Source: Holophagae bacterium
Lineage (GTDB): Bacteria; Acidobacteriota; Holophagae; Acanthopleuribacterales; Acanthopleuribacteraceae
Length of the DNA stretch: 64,000 nucleotides
NCBI GenBank assembly: GCA_030429565.1
Contig: JAUIFE010000006.1
Coordinates: 310,001-374,000, forward strand
Reading direction: 5' to 3'
Numbering within the stretch: the stretch's first letter is position 1; every line of letters starts with the position of its first letter. The position numbers and the translations under genes are program-made. A model generated the notes under the pieces. It worked only from the letters and a program-made list of their open reading frames with translations, made no database searches and had not been told where the DNA came from. This document shows, one piece after another, positions 55,345 to 63,340 of this stretch.

Positions 55345-55593
55345 ATGACGGACTCTATGCAAAATTTGCACCTAACGATTTGTCGCGGTCCGACCTGCGG
55401 CATAATGGGCAGTGACGCCCTGGTGACTTGGTGTGTCGATCTGCAAAGTGCCGGGCTTGCCGTGAGCCACGAAATCAGCGGCTGCACCGGTAATTGTTGT
55501 GAGGCGCCGGTGATAGAACTGGACGGCGTCTATGAAACCGAGGTAACCCCGGAGCGCTTGACCGAAATCCTCATTGAGCGCGGTTTGCAGTAA
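55345..55593 (+). CDS. Small thioredoxin-like 2Fe-2S ferredoxin
   Basis: An 82-residue protein with four cysteines in the NuoE-like pattern: Cys13-x4-Cys18 and Cys47-x3-Cys51 (CRGPTCG and CTGNC). Two extra cysteines lie at 30 and 52. It corresponds to the C-terminal domain of the 24-kDa subunit of complex I or hydrogenase subunits, here as a separate protein. An electron-carrier role is likely; the partner is unknown. GGAGG lies 9 nt before the ATG. It is divergent from the DUF2203 operon. Confidence 0.82.
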   Translation: MTDSMQNLHLTICRGPTCGIMGSDALVTWCVDLQSAGLAVSHEISGCTGNCCEAPVIELDGVYETEVTPERLTEILIERGLQ

Positions 55594-55736
55594 TCGGTTC
55601 GTCGCCGTGCGGTTAAAACGACAGCATAAGAGGTCAAATTGGCCGGCCGGTGTGTCATGGATCCTAAAACGCGTTTCGCCCGCAACGCGACCGAGTGGGT
55701 CACGTGCGGGCGAATGATTTGGTTCGGCGCGGTGCG

Positions 55737-56177
55737 TTAGGGTTTGGTTTGCGCGCCAATGCCACCGATTTGGTAAATGGTGGTGCCGGATTTGACCGAG
55801 GCGGGATCAAAGGTCTCGTTTTTTTCTTCGGCAAGGTGGGCGTAGTATTTCACCGCTTGCTCTTTGGACAATTCAAATTTGTAAACCGTGCCCTCGGCGA
55901 CGATGGTTTGGCCGACCAGGTTTTTCTCGAAGACAATTTCACCGTCTTTGACCTGAACGCGAACCTGATTGTTGCCGTCGCTGATATCCATCCAGCAGCC
56001 TTTCATGGGGCAGACTTCTTTGACTTTGCCTTCGACGCGTACGACTTTGTCGAGGAAGGCGGCCGGGTTTTGCCGGAAGGCTTCGATGGTAATCATCGGC
56101 GTTTCGGCTTTTGGGGCCGTTCCGTAGGTTTTGGGGGTGGTGATCAGCAGGCTTAACGCCAGCGTTAAAACGATCAT
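55737..56177 (-). CDS. Exported OB-fold protein (DUF4920-like)
   Basis: A 146-residue protein with a signal peptide (MIVLTLALSLLITTPKTYG) and an OB-like beta-barrel. The conserved VRVEGKVKEVCPMKGCWMDI has Cys56 and Cys61 and fits DUF4920; the following VRVQVKDGEIVFEKNLVG is also typical. A metal- or redox-related role is suggested by the cysteines, but none is proven. ATG at 56177 has GAGGAG 5 nt upstream; a longer reading lacks a signal peptide. It follows the OmpR-type response regulator on the same strand. Confidence 0.75.
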   Translation of the reverse strand: MIVLTLALSLLITTPKTYGTAPKAETPMITIEAFRQNPAAFLDKVVRVEGKVKEVCPMKGCWMDISDGNNQVRVQVKDGEIVFEKNLVGQTIVAEGTVYKFELSKEQAVKYYAHLAEEKNETFDPASVKSGTTIYQIGGIGAQTKP

Positions 56178-56306
56178 GTTAACTCCTCGCTTTAGGGTGG
56201 GCCGAAGTGAACCGGCCGAAACGACACCTGTCGCCGGCGTCGGTGGTTGCAAAAGGTATAAATCGATGGGCAACCACTAGACCGCCGAAAATATGGACGG
56301 TCGGCT

Positions 56307-56993
56307 TTATTCTAATTCAGCTACGAACTTATAGCCAACGGTTGGAATCGTTTGGATGATTTTGTTTTGGTCCTGATCCTCGAGCTTGCGGCGGATGCGG
56401 GCGATGTGGGTGTCGATGGTGCGGGTGGTCGCATTGGACGTGTAGCCCCACACTGCTTCAAGGATTTCGCCTTTTTCGATGGCTTGGTTGGGTCGGCGGA
56501 TCAGGTACTTTAGGAGTTGGAACTCCTTTTGACTGAAATGGATGGCTTCGTCATTGCGCGTGACCGCGTAATTCTCAAAATCGACCGTAATCCCGGCGAA
56601 ACGCACGGCGGCACCGTCGCTGTTGGGGCGTCGCTGTCGGCGTCGCAGCAGGGCTTTCACGCGCGCAAGGAACTCGCCCAGACCGAAGGGTTTGGTGAGG
56701 TAATCGTCTGCGCCCAGTTCGAAGCCGATGACTTTGTCCATTTCCGTCGATTTGGCTGTGAGCATTAAAATCGGCACATCTTGGTTTTGGCTGCGCACGT
56801 GTTTGAGCACCGTCAGGCCGTCGACCTCCGGCATCATGATGTCGAGAATGATCAGATCAAAGGTCTTTTGCGCGAAGCACTCGAGCGCGATGCGGCCGTT
56901 GCCGGCTTCGGTCACCTCATAGCCTTCGAAACCCAAATTGTGAACCAGCGAAAAGCGCAAGTCCTTCTCGTCTTCGACCAGAAGAATTTTCAT
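56307..56993 (-). CDS. OmpR-family response regulator
   Basis: A 228-residue regulator. The REC domain (about residues 1-120) has VEDEKDLR, phosphoacceptor Asp in LDIMMP, Thr in MLTAKS and Lys in LTKPF. The winged-helix DNA-binding domain (about 130-228) ends in DTHIARIRRKLE...IQTIPTVGYKFV. ATG at 56993 is preferred; a TTG two codons upstream is possible. It follows the histidine kinase gene by 107 nt and should be its partner. The target genes are unknown; the DUF4920 gene downstream is a candidate. Confidence 0.93.
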   Translation of the reverse strand: MKILLVEDEKDLRFSLVHNLGFEGYEVTEAGNGRIALECFAQKTFDLIILDIMMPEVDGLTVLKHVRSQNQDVPILMLTAKSTEMDKVIGFELGADDYLTKPFGLGEFLARVKALLRRRQRRPNSDGAAVRFAGITVDFENYAVTRNDEAIHFSQKEFQLLKYLIRRPNQAIEKGEILEAVWGYTSNATTRTIDTHIARIRRKLEDQDQNKIIQTIPTVGYKFVAELE

Positions 56994-57100
56994 GTCCAAC
57001 CATCCCGATAGATAAAGCCCCTCCGATTATACTCATGGAAACGCCGCGCTCGAAAAGCGCTTGTGGTGAAACCTCGTTTTTTGGTGCGTTAGGTTGTCGC

Positions 57101-58471
57101 TTAGGCGGATTTGTGAACCGCGAAGGTCAGCGTGAAGGTCGTTCCTTCACCGTGAACGGAGTCAATGTCCATACGGGCTTTGGCGTGATTGAGGATGTGT
57201 CGGCTGATCGAAAGTCCCAAGCCCGAGCCGCGAATGCCGCCCGCTTTTTGGTCTTCTACTCGATAAAAACTTTTGGTGATGTGAGGCAGTTCGTCGGCGG
57301 GGATGCCGATGCCGCGGTCGCGAATCGTCAATTCAATTTTGTCGCCCGCGCGCGTCAGCGAAACCGCGACGAATTTGTTGTCGCCCGAGTACTTAAACGC
57401 GTTGTCGCAAATATTGTCGATGGCGTGGCGGATCAGGCCTGCATCGCCCAAGATCGGGCAGGGCTCCTCGCCTATGGCGACCTCAAAAGTGAAGCCCTCC
57501 GACTCTGCTTGCATCGCAAATGCATCGCAGCTCGTCTGTACAATGGTGCGCAGGTCGAGGGGGACCGCGTTATAGCTGATTTGGCCCAACTCGATTTTGT
57601 TGAAGCTCAGTACTTTGTGGACCAAATGGTCGAGGCGATTGATTTCCGAAGAAATCATGCGGTGAAACTTCTGTTCGTCTTCCTTCGTTTTGGTGCGACC
57701 CGCCGCCAGTGTTTCCGCCGCCAGACGAATGATTGCCAGTGGGGTCTTGAACTCGTGGGAGACCGTCGTCACGAAGAAGGTTTTCTGCCGTGCCAGTAAG
57801 ATTTTCTGACGAATGGCGCGTGTGATCAAAATCAAACTAAAGACCGCCATGAAGAACAGCAAAAATCCAGCGGCGAAGTTGATGCGTCGCTTAGCGACGG
57901 AATACAGTTGTTTGGGACCGAATGAGCGGTAAACGATATCGAGACTGTAGTGTTTGAGCGTGCGCGACATCTCGTACACTTGGTGATCGGCGCCTGGCTC
58001 CGGTTGCGGGCCGGAGCGGTAGACGACCTGCTTTTCGGGGTCGAGGATTTGGATCCAATACACCGGTTCATGGTAACGGCTGGTGAGTAAGCCTTTTAGC
58101 CCGGGTTTGGTGCTGAAATAATCGCTGAGCACCTCGGCCAATGCCTCTTCGCGCAAGTAGACCGGATACTGTTTGTTGCCGTACTGCACGAACGTTAACG
58201 GGTCGCCGCTGCCGCCGAGTGTGGTCCATTTTCCCGGCGGACATTTTTGTCGGCCTTCGCTAATACAGGCTTCCAGTTTGTTGAGGTCAATTGCCAAGCT
58301 CATTTCCAAATAGTCTTGGATCAGGTTGTTGGCGTAGTCCAGGTGAAAGCTCGACGACTTGGATAATAAGCCGCGAATTAGCGCAATGCTGTGGCCGCTA
58401 TACAAGATGAACAAGATCGGCGGGGCAAACATAAGGAACTTAATAAGCCACTGTTGTTGCTGCGCCTTCAT
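57101..58471 (-). CDS. Membrane sensor histidine kinase
   Basis: A 456-residue kinase with a TM helix near the N-terminus (about residues 10-32), an external sensor domain of about 160 residues and a second TM helix (about 210-230). The cytoplasmic kinase follows: H-box VSHEFKTPLAIIRLAAETL, N-box NICDNAFKYSG, G1 RDRGIGI and G2 GSGLGLSI. There is no HAMP domain visible. ATG at 58471 has ACGGAG 8 nt upstream; an upstream extension would cover the terminator and tRNA. It pairs with the OmpR-type gene. Confidence 0.92.
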   Translation of the reverse strand: MKAQQQQWLIKFLMFAPPILFILYSGHSIALIRGLLSKSSSFHLDYANNLIQDYLEMSLAIDLNKLEACISEGRQKCPPGKWTTLGGSGDPLTFVQYGNKQYPVYLREEALAEVLSDYFSTKPGLKGLLTSRYHEPVYWIQILDPEKQVVYRSGPQPEPGADHQVYEMSRTLKHYSLDIVYRSFGPKQLYSVAKRRINFAAGFLLFFMAVFSLILITRAIRQKILLARQKTFFVTTVSHEFKTPLAIIRLAAETLAAGRTKTKEDEQKFHRMISSEINRLDHLVHKVLSFNKIELGQISYNAVPLDLRTIVQTSCDAFAMQAESEGFTFEVAIGEEPCPILGDAGLIRHAIDNICDNAFKYSGDNKFVAVSLTRAGDKIELTIRDRGIGIPADELPHITKSFYRVEDQKAGGIRGSGLGLSISRHILNHAKARMDIDSVHGEGTTFTLTFAVHKSA

Positions 58472-58530
58472 TGATTGTGCTCCGTCTTCTGAACCGGGGC
58501 TGTTGCGCTGAAAAAAATAGCCCGAAAATG

Positions 58531-58550
58531 AAAAAAGCACCTTTCGGTGC
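58531..58550 (-). terminator. Intrinsic terminator of tRNA-Leu
   Basis: A GCACC/GGTGC stem with loop GAAA (58537-58550) and a T-run of six on the minus strand (58531-58536). It lies 21 nt past the tRNA 3' end and upstream of the histidine kinase gene. Confidence 0.85.
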
Positions 58551-58571
58551 GCCAAGAAGACTGGGATTGGA

Positions 58572-58658
58572 TGGTGCCGATGCTCGGAGTCGAACCGAGA
58601 CGGGGTTACCCCCACAGGATTTTGAATCCAGCGCGTCTACCAATTTCACCACATCGGC
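58572..58658 (-). tRNA. tRNA-Leu(CAA)
   Basis: A complete 87-nt class II tRNA on the minus strand with CCA encoded. The acceptor stem is GCCGATG/CATCGGC, the anticodon loop TTCAAAA gives CAA (reads TTG), and the long variable arm includes GGGGGTAACCCC. The T-loop is GGTTCGACTC. All expected arms are present. A terminator follows at 58531-58550. Confidence 0.95.
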
Positions 58659-58748
58659 ATCCAATGCTCGACAGTTATACCAATCCGACTTTTAGGGGTC
58701 AAGCAAAAGCTCAAAAAAAATGTGAGTTTTTGCATCGACCCCTGTCGG

Positions 58749-60674
58749 TCAGTGGGTAACTCGTGTATTTATAATGACATCACCTTCTTCGAGGTGGTCG
58801 ACAATGGCCATGCCTTCGAGCACCTGCCCAAAGACGGTGTAGTTGCCGTCGAGATGCGGCTGAGCCGAGTGGCAGATGAAAAATTGACTCCCGCCGGTAT
58901 CTTTTCCGGCCAGCGCCATGCCGACAGTGCCGCGCTGATAGCGCAGTGTGTTGATCTCGCATGGAATGGTGTGACCGGGGCCGCCTGAGCCGTCGCCACG
59001 CGAATCTCCGGCTTGAACCACGAAATTGGGCACCACGCGGTGGATCGGCATGTTGTCGAAGTAGTTTTGGCTGCTCAAGTAAATGATATTGGCGCAGGTG
59101 ATGGGTGCATAGCGACTGCGCAATTGGATGCGAATTTGACCACGGCTGGTGTTGAGGACCCATACCGGTTCGCCGGCGCCTTGGGCAAACAACGCGGCTT
59201 GGCGTTTTAAGGGGCCTGGTAGGCTGTGGCGCCAGGGCCGGTTGAACAGGTTGCGTCGCTGCGCAAAGTTAACATTGTTGGCGGTGTTGAAGGCTTTGAG
59301 GCGCACCAAGTAGTCCGGGTGACCTTGCAATTGTTGCAGCATGCGAGCGCGGATGGCTGGGTCAGGGTACAGCCCTTCAAGCGAGTCAATGACCGCGTAA
59401 TGAAAATCCGGCTCGGGAAATGTCTGCGTCAACAAGGTGTTAATGCGCGCTAGGTAGGTGGTCCGCAACGTCTCGTTGTCGGCGATGGGGCCCACGGCGG
59501 TTGCTGTTAGGTAAGGGTCGTTGCTTGCCAAGGCCGCGTTGAGCCAGCGACGGAACTCGGGGTTGGCGGTGTCGGTGAGGATTTGGAAACTCAACGAGGC
59601 CAAGCCGAGGTGTTTGGCGGCAGCCCATTGCTTCAATTCATCGGGCTGGTTGGGGCCCTCGTGCACAATCCATTGCCGCAAAAACCAGCTACGGCCGGTA
59701 TTGCGCCAGTTTTGAATGAGATGCAGAAAACGTCGTTTGCGTTCGCCTTCCATGTTCTCCAGCAGCACCACTTTCTGCGCATTGCTTAACCCGGCCAGGC
59801 GCGGTTCCAGCAAGCGATCGATGTCGGGCTCGTTGCGCTGAATGAGTTGGGTCAAGGTTGCTGTGACCACGTTTGGGTTGGGGTCTTCCATGAGCGGTAG
59901 CGCTGCCAACAGGAAGGGGCTGGGTTGTTCGCCGTGGGCTGCTTCTAAGGCGCCCAGCGCATTGACGGCGTTGACGCGGATACGCCAATCACGGGCTTTG
60001 GTGAAGCCGACCAGGGTTTTGACCACGCCGTCGTCGGCGTCTTTAACTGCCAAACGCAGCAAATAAATGCGCGCCTGGGTGCCGTTGTCGGGGTTGGCGG
60101 CCTGGGTGGTGAACAGTGTGCGCGGAACCGCAATTTCGTTGCGGTACAAATAAAAGAAATAATCGCCGTTATCGCCGCGTGGGCGACGCAATAGGGCATT
60201 GATGACCGCCGTGTTAAGCGCTTCGTGGGCATGGCGATAAAGGAAGCGCAAGGCGCGGCCGCGTTCTTGCTCAGGGCGTGTTTGCCACAGTTCCAGCAGG
60301 CGGCCGCGCTCGTTTTCATCAGCGCATTTGGCGAGGGCTTCCCACCAAAACAAACGGTTTTTGTCGGCGATGTCGGCCTTCAGTAGTGGCTGGAGTGGGG
60401 CTGCTAGTTCGCCATAGGCAAATAGCGCAGTGCTTTGCAGATCTGGATGGCTGAAGTATCCGGCGATGACTTTCGCCCCGTCGGGGTGTCCGTTTTGGCC
60501 GAGTGTCAGTAAATATTCCTGAATCACGAGTTGTGATTGTTGCTGGAGGTTAAATCGGGTTGGCGGGATGGTGGCGGCGTGGCGATAGATTCGCGCGTCC
60601 AATAAATCCGACCAGGTATCGACGGGTGTTTGGGTTGGGGTTTGGAGCAAGATGCAGCAGAAAACCAAAAACAT
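58749..60674 (-). CDS. HEAT-repeat protein with C-terminal cyclophilin peptidyl-prolyl isomerase domain
   Basis: A 641-residue protein, probably exported (short hydrophobic N-terminus). Residues 60-480 are helical, HEAT-like repeats. The C-terminus (about 495-640) is a cyclophilin domain, with INPF-like core IHRVVPNFVVQAGDSRGDGSGGPG, QFFI and GNYTVFGQV. Cyclophilins speed proline isomerisation; the repeats may bind the client. The fusion suggests a periplasmic folding factor. The HEAT+cyclophilin layout is uncommon. It lies between tRNA-Leu and sfsA, without clear operon partners. Confidence 0.85.
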   Translation of the reverse strand: MFLVFCCILLQTPTQTPVDTWSDLLDARIYRHAATIPPTRFNLQQQSQLVIQEYLLTLGQNGHPDGAKVIAGYFSHPDLQSTALFAYGELAAPLQPLLKADIADKNRLFWWEALAKCADENERGRLLELWQTRPEQERGRALRFLYRHAHEALNTAVINALLRRPRGDNGDYFFYLYRNEIAVPRTLFTTQAANPDNGTQARIYLLRLAVKDADDGVVKTLVGFTKARDWRIRVNAVNALGALEAAHGEQPSPFLLAALPLMEDPNPNVVTATLTQLIQRNEPDIDRLLEPRLAGLSNAQKVVLLENMEGERKRRFLHLIQNWRNTGRSWFLRQWIVHEGPNQPDELKQWAAAKHLGLASLSFQILTDTANPEFRRWLNAALASNDPYLTATAVGPIADNETLRTTYLARINTLLTQTFPEPDFHYAVIDSLEGLYPDPAIRARMLQQLQGHPDYLVRLKAFNTANNVNFAQRRNLFNRPWRHSLPGPLKRQAALFAQGAGEPVWVLNTSRGQIRIQLRSRYAPITCANIIYLSSQNYFDNMPIHRVVPNFVVQAGDSRGDGSGGPGHTIPCEINTLRYQRGTVGMALAGKDTGGSQFFICHSAQPHLDGNYTVFGQVLEGMAIVDHLEEGDVIINTRVTH

Positions 60675-60713
60675 GAGTCTCTTCCTTGTGGGCGCGGATC
60701 GGCGGCGCGGTGT

Positions 60714-61421
60714 TTAGGGCGATAAATCGACCGGGAGGGCGGTTGTCAAGCGCACGCCGCGTGCGTCAAATTCAGCGCGGTAGGCCAGAACTTCCACGCC
60801 TTGAGCGGCGGCTTCGCGTAAACAGGCCGCATATTCGGGATCAAATTGCTCGGCTACCGTGACGCGGGTAATCGAGGCGCGCTGCACGCAAAAAAACAAA
60901 ACGGCGCGGTCGCCGGCGCGCTGTTGGGCGGCCAGTTCGCGCACGTGTTTGGTGCCGCGTTTGGTAACCGCGTCCGGAAAACCGGCCAAACCGGGTTCCA
61001 GCAGCAGGGTCACGTTTTTGACCTCGACGTAGCAGTCGGCGCGGTCGGGCGCACGCAGCAACAAATCAATGCGCGAGTTCTCGCCGTAACGCTGCTCCCG
61101 TTTCAGTGTCGGGTAATCTTGCAATTCGGTGATGGTGCCGTTTTCAATGGCTTCCTGAACCAAGCGATTGGCCAGACCGGTGTTAATACCGGTCCAGCCG
61201 TCGGGCATATGGATCGCTTGCCAGGAGTAGGCGAGTTTGCGTTTGGGATCGTCGTGATAGGTCACCAAACAACGCGCCGCCTCGCGGTAACAGGTCGCCA
61301 TACTGCCGGTGTTGGGGCAGTGGGCGGTGATGACTGCCCCGTCGGCGTCGTGAAACTCGGCGAAAAACCGTTTGTAACGGCGAATGAAAGAGGCCTCGTG
61401 GACCTCGCCTGGCCAATCCAT
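60714..61421 (-). CDS. sfsA: SfsA family protein (sugar fermentation stimulation)
   Basis: A 235-residue protein. The pattern FIRRYKRFFAEF, HCPNTGSMATC and VEVKNVTLLLEPGLAGFPDAVTKRG matches SfsA, a DNA-binding/nuclease-like protein first linked to maltose metabolism in E. coli. The latter segment has the nuclease-fold residues. Its ATG lies 5 nt after the mtnA stop, so the two are in one operon. The function is not settled in general. Confidence 0.93.
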   Translation of the reverse strand: MDWPGEVHEASFIRRYKRFFAEFHDADGAVITAHCPNTGSMATCYREAARCLVTYHDDPKRKLAYSWQAIHMPDGWTGINTGLANRLVQEAIENGTITELQDYPTLKREQRYGENSRIDLLLRAPDRADCYVEVKNVTLLLEPGLAGFPDAVTKRGTKHVRELAAQQRAGDRAVLFFCVQRASITRVTVAEQFDPEYAACLREAAAQGVEVLAYRAEFDARGVRLTTALPVDLSP

Positions 61422-61426
61422 GCGAC

Positions 61427-62419
61427 CTAATTGAAGCGATAAGGCGGATGGAACACGCCGTCTTCGGTCACAATCGCGGTGATCAGTTCGGCCGGGGTGA
61501 CGTCGAAGGCCGGGTTAAACACGGCGGTGTCGGGGGCGGTGATCGGGTTGCCGCGCACGTGGCTAACTTCGTCATGCGGCCGTTCCTCGATGGGAATGTC
61601 TTTGCCGGTGAGGGTTTTTGGGGCGATGGTGGTGGTGGGTGCCGCGACGATGAAGGGGATATTGTGGTAGCGGGCCGCCATGGCCAGCATGCAGGTGCCG
61701 ATCTTGTTGGCGGCATCGCCGTTGGCGGCGATCCGGTCGGCGCCGACAATGACGCAATCCACCATGCTGTTGTTCATCAAATGGCCGCCCATGCCGTCGG
61801 TGACAAGCGTGACGGGTAAGCCGTCTTGCTGACATTCCCAAACGGTTAGGCGGGCACCCTGTAGGAAGGGGCGGGTTTCGTCGGCATAAACGCGTGTGAG
61901 GCGTTGCTCTTCGTGTAACTGGCGAATGATCCCCAGGGCGGTACCCCAGCCAGAGGTGGCCAGCGAGCCGGTATTACAGTGGGTGAGAACGCTGCGGGCG
62001 CCGGCGAGAAAACCTGCGCCGTGACGGCCGATCGCCTTGTTTTTGGCGAGGTCGTCCTGGTGATACGCGACGGCGATGTGCTCGGCTTCGGCGGCGGGGT
62101 CCTGCAGGTCGGCAAGGTTGCCTAAGCGCGAGGTGGTGTTGTCGATGGCGTCGAACAAATTGATCGCGGTCGGGCGTGATGCGGCCAAAACTTTGCAAGC
62201 GGCCTCGAAGGCGGCCGGTGTTGGGTCTTGCTGTAAAGCGAGGACCAGGCCGTAGGCGGCGGTGACGCCGATCGCGGGTGCGCCGCGCACGACCATGTTG
62301 CGAATCGCATCGGCCGTTTCTTGTGCGCTGCGGCACTGAATATAAGTGGTTTCAAAAGGGAGCACGCGCTGGTCGAGTAACTCGAGGTGGTCGCCGTGCC
62401 AGGTAATAGCTTCTACCAT
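61427..62419 (-). CDS. mtnA: S-methyl-5-thioribose-1-phosphate isomerase MtnA
   Basis: A methionine-salvage enzyme converting the aldose to the ketose (methylthioribulose-1-phosphate). The 330-residue protein has RGAPAIGVTAAYG, the catalytic Cys in THCNTGSLATSG and the catalytic Asp in VGADRIAANGDAANKIGT. ATG at 62419 has GAGG 7 nt upstream; an upstream ATG has no site. sfsA follows at 5 nt. Other salvage genes are not in the window, so it may work alone in removal of the by-product. Confidence 0.95.
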   Translation of the reverse strand: MVEAITWHGDHLELLDQRVLPFETTYIQCRSAQETADAIRNMVVRGAPAIGVTAAYGLVLALQQDPTPAAFEAACKVLAASRPTAINLFDAIDNTTSRLGNLADLQDPAAEAEHIAVAYHQDDLAKNKAIGRHGAGFLAGARSVLTHCNTGSLATSGWGTALGIIRQLHEEQRLTRVYADETRPFLQGARLTVWECQQDGLPVTLVTDGMGGHLMNNSMVDCVIVGADRIAANGDAANKIGTCMLAMAARYHNIPFIVAAPTTTIAPKTLTGKDIPIEERPHDEVSHVRGNPITAPDTAVFNPAFDVTPAELITAIVTEDGVFHPPYRFN

Positions 62420-62623
62420 AATAAAACCTCGTGGGGGGTTAAGATGCCGCATCATAACAAATTCTGGAGGCGGCTCCCACGAAGGTTATGTGGGAAATCG
62501 GGTCAAGCAGGTGGGGGGTGTGGCGGTAGTGCGGCGGTTGGCGCCGGCAAATGCAGGACGCAACAGGCGGGTGCATGTTGTGTCGCGGTGGCTTGATCTC
62601 GTGATGGTCGGCGGTGTCAGGGC

Positions 62624-62947
62624 CTAAGTCTGCTGTTGCAGGCGGGCCAGTTGGTGGGCGCTGAGCGCGGCTTTCCAGCGGCGGCCAAACCAGCCGCGCG
62701 TGGGCGCTTGGCCGAGTAAGGCAACCATGCCGTCACCTTCCTCGGGGAAGCCGTGGTTTTTGCTGAGCCGGGCCAGGCTGTGACGAATTTTAATGCGAAG
62801 CTGCTTGGGGTCCTCGTTGCGTGTTGGGTTAATTCGTCCCTCGGCGAGGGCGTGGTTGACAATTGCTGCCGGCGTGTAGATTTGCTCGTCGTCCAAGGCG
62901 AGCAAGAGGTGGGCGTACTTCATGGGTCGACCTGCTTTACTTTTCAT
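62624..62947 (-). CDS. Small basic protein, possible winged-helix DNA-binding
   Basis: A 107-residue basic protein. It starts KSKAGRPMKYAHLLLALDDEQIYTPAAIVNHALAEGRI and continues with IKIRHSLARLSKNHGFP, a pattern of helices and basic loops like a small helix-turn-helix domain; GRP may act as an AT-hook. The ATG at 62947 has AGGAG 10 nt upstream; an upstream in-frame start lacks one. No family is recognised. It stands alone between mtnA and the dehydrogenase, with an AT-rich region on its upstream side. Confidence 0.6.
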   Translation of the reverse strand: MKSKAGRPMKYAHLLLALDDEQIYTPAAIVNHALAEGRINPTRNEDPKQLRIKIRHSLARLSKNHGFPEEGDGMVALLGQAPTRGWFGRRWKAALSAHQLARLQQQT

Positions 62948-63340
62948 AACATCGCGTCTCCTGATCGGGAATGGCGCCCGCATTTCTCACCGGAGCCCTC
63001 GCGTTGGCGGCACAGGTCGGCCGGCGACGCGATCACGGCTGGGTTGTGAACACGCGGGCAAGGCTGGTTTGGACGGTCAAACCGCGCTTGCCGTTCCGGC
63101 GCATTGTTCCGCTGGGCGGACAATATGCAGCCGGATGATGTTTTAAGAAGGTCGATGACTTGTGGTTGTGGGTTCGGGTGAGAAATGCAGGACTGCGTAG
63201 GCTGTCGTGCAAGCGGTTAGGGTTTCCCGTTGCTTTGACTGCATATTTATAACATTTTCACATCAAGTGATAAAGTTAAACATCCAAAAAAGTTGTTGAA
63301 TTGGCAAAAAAGCGAATATGGTTGTGTTTGTTGTCGCGTC
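62948..63340. other. AT-rich intergenic region
   Basis: Between the small basic protein and the dehydrogenase. The interval 63236-63340 is markedly AT-rich (several A and T runs) against a GC-rich genome, and could hold promoters or a curved segment. No gene, terminator with clear stem or RNA was identified. Confidence 0.4.
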
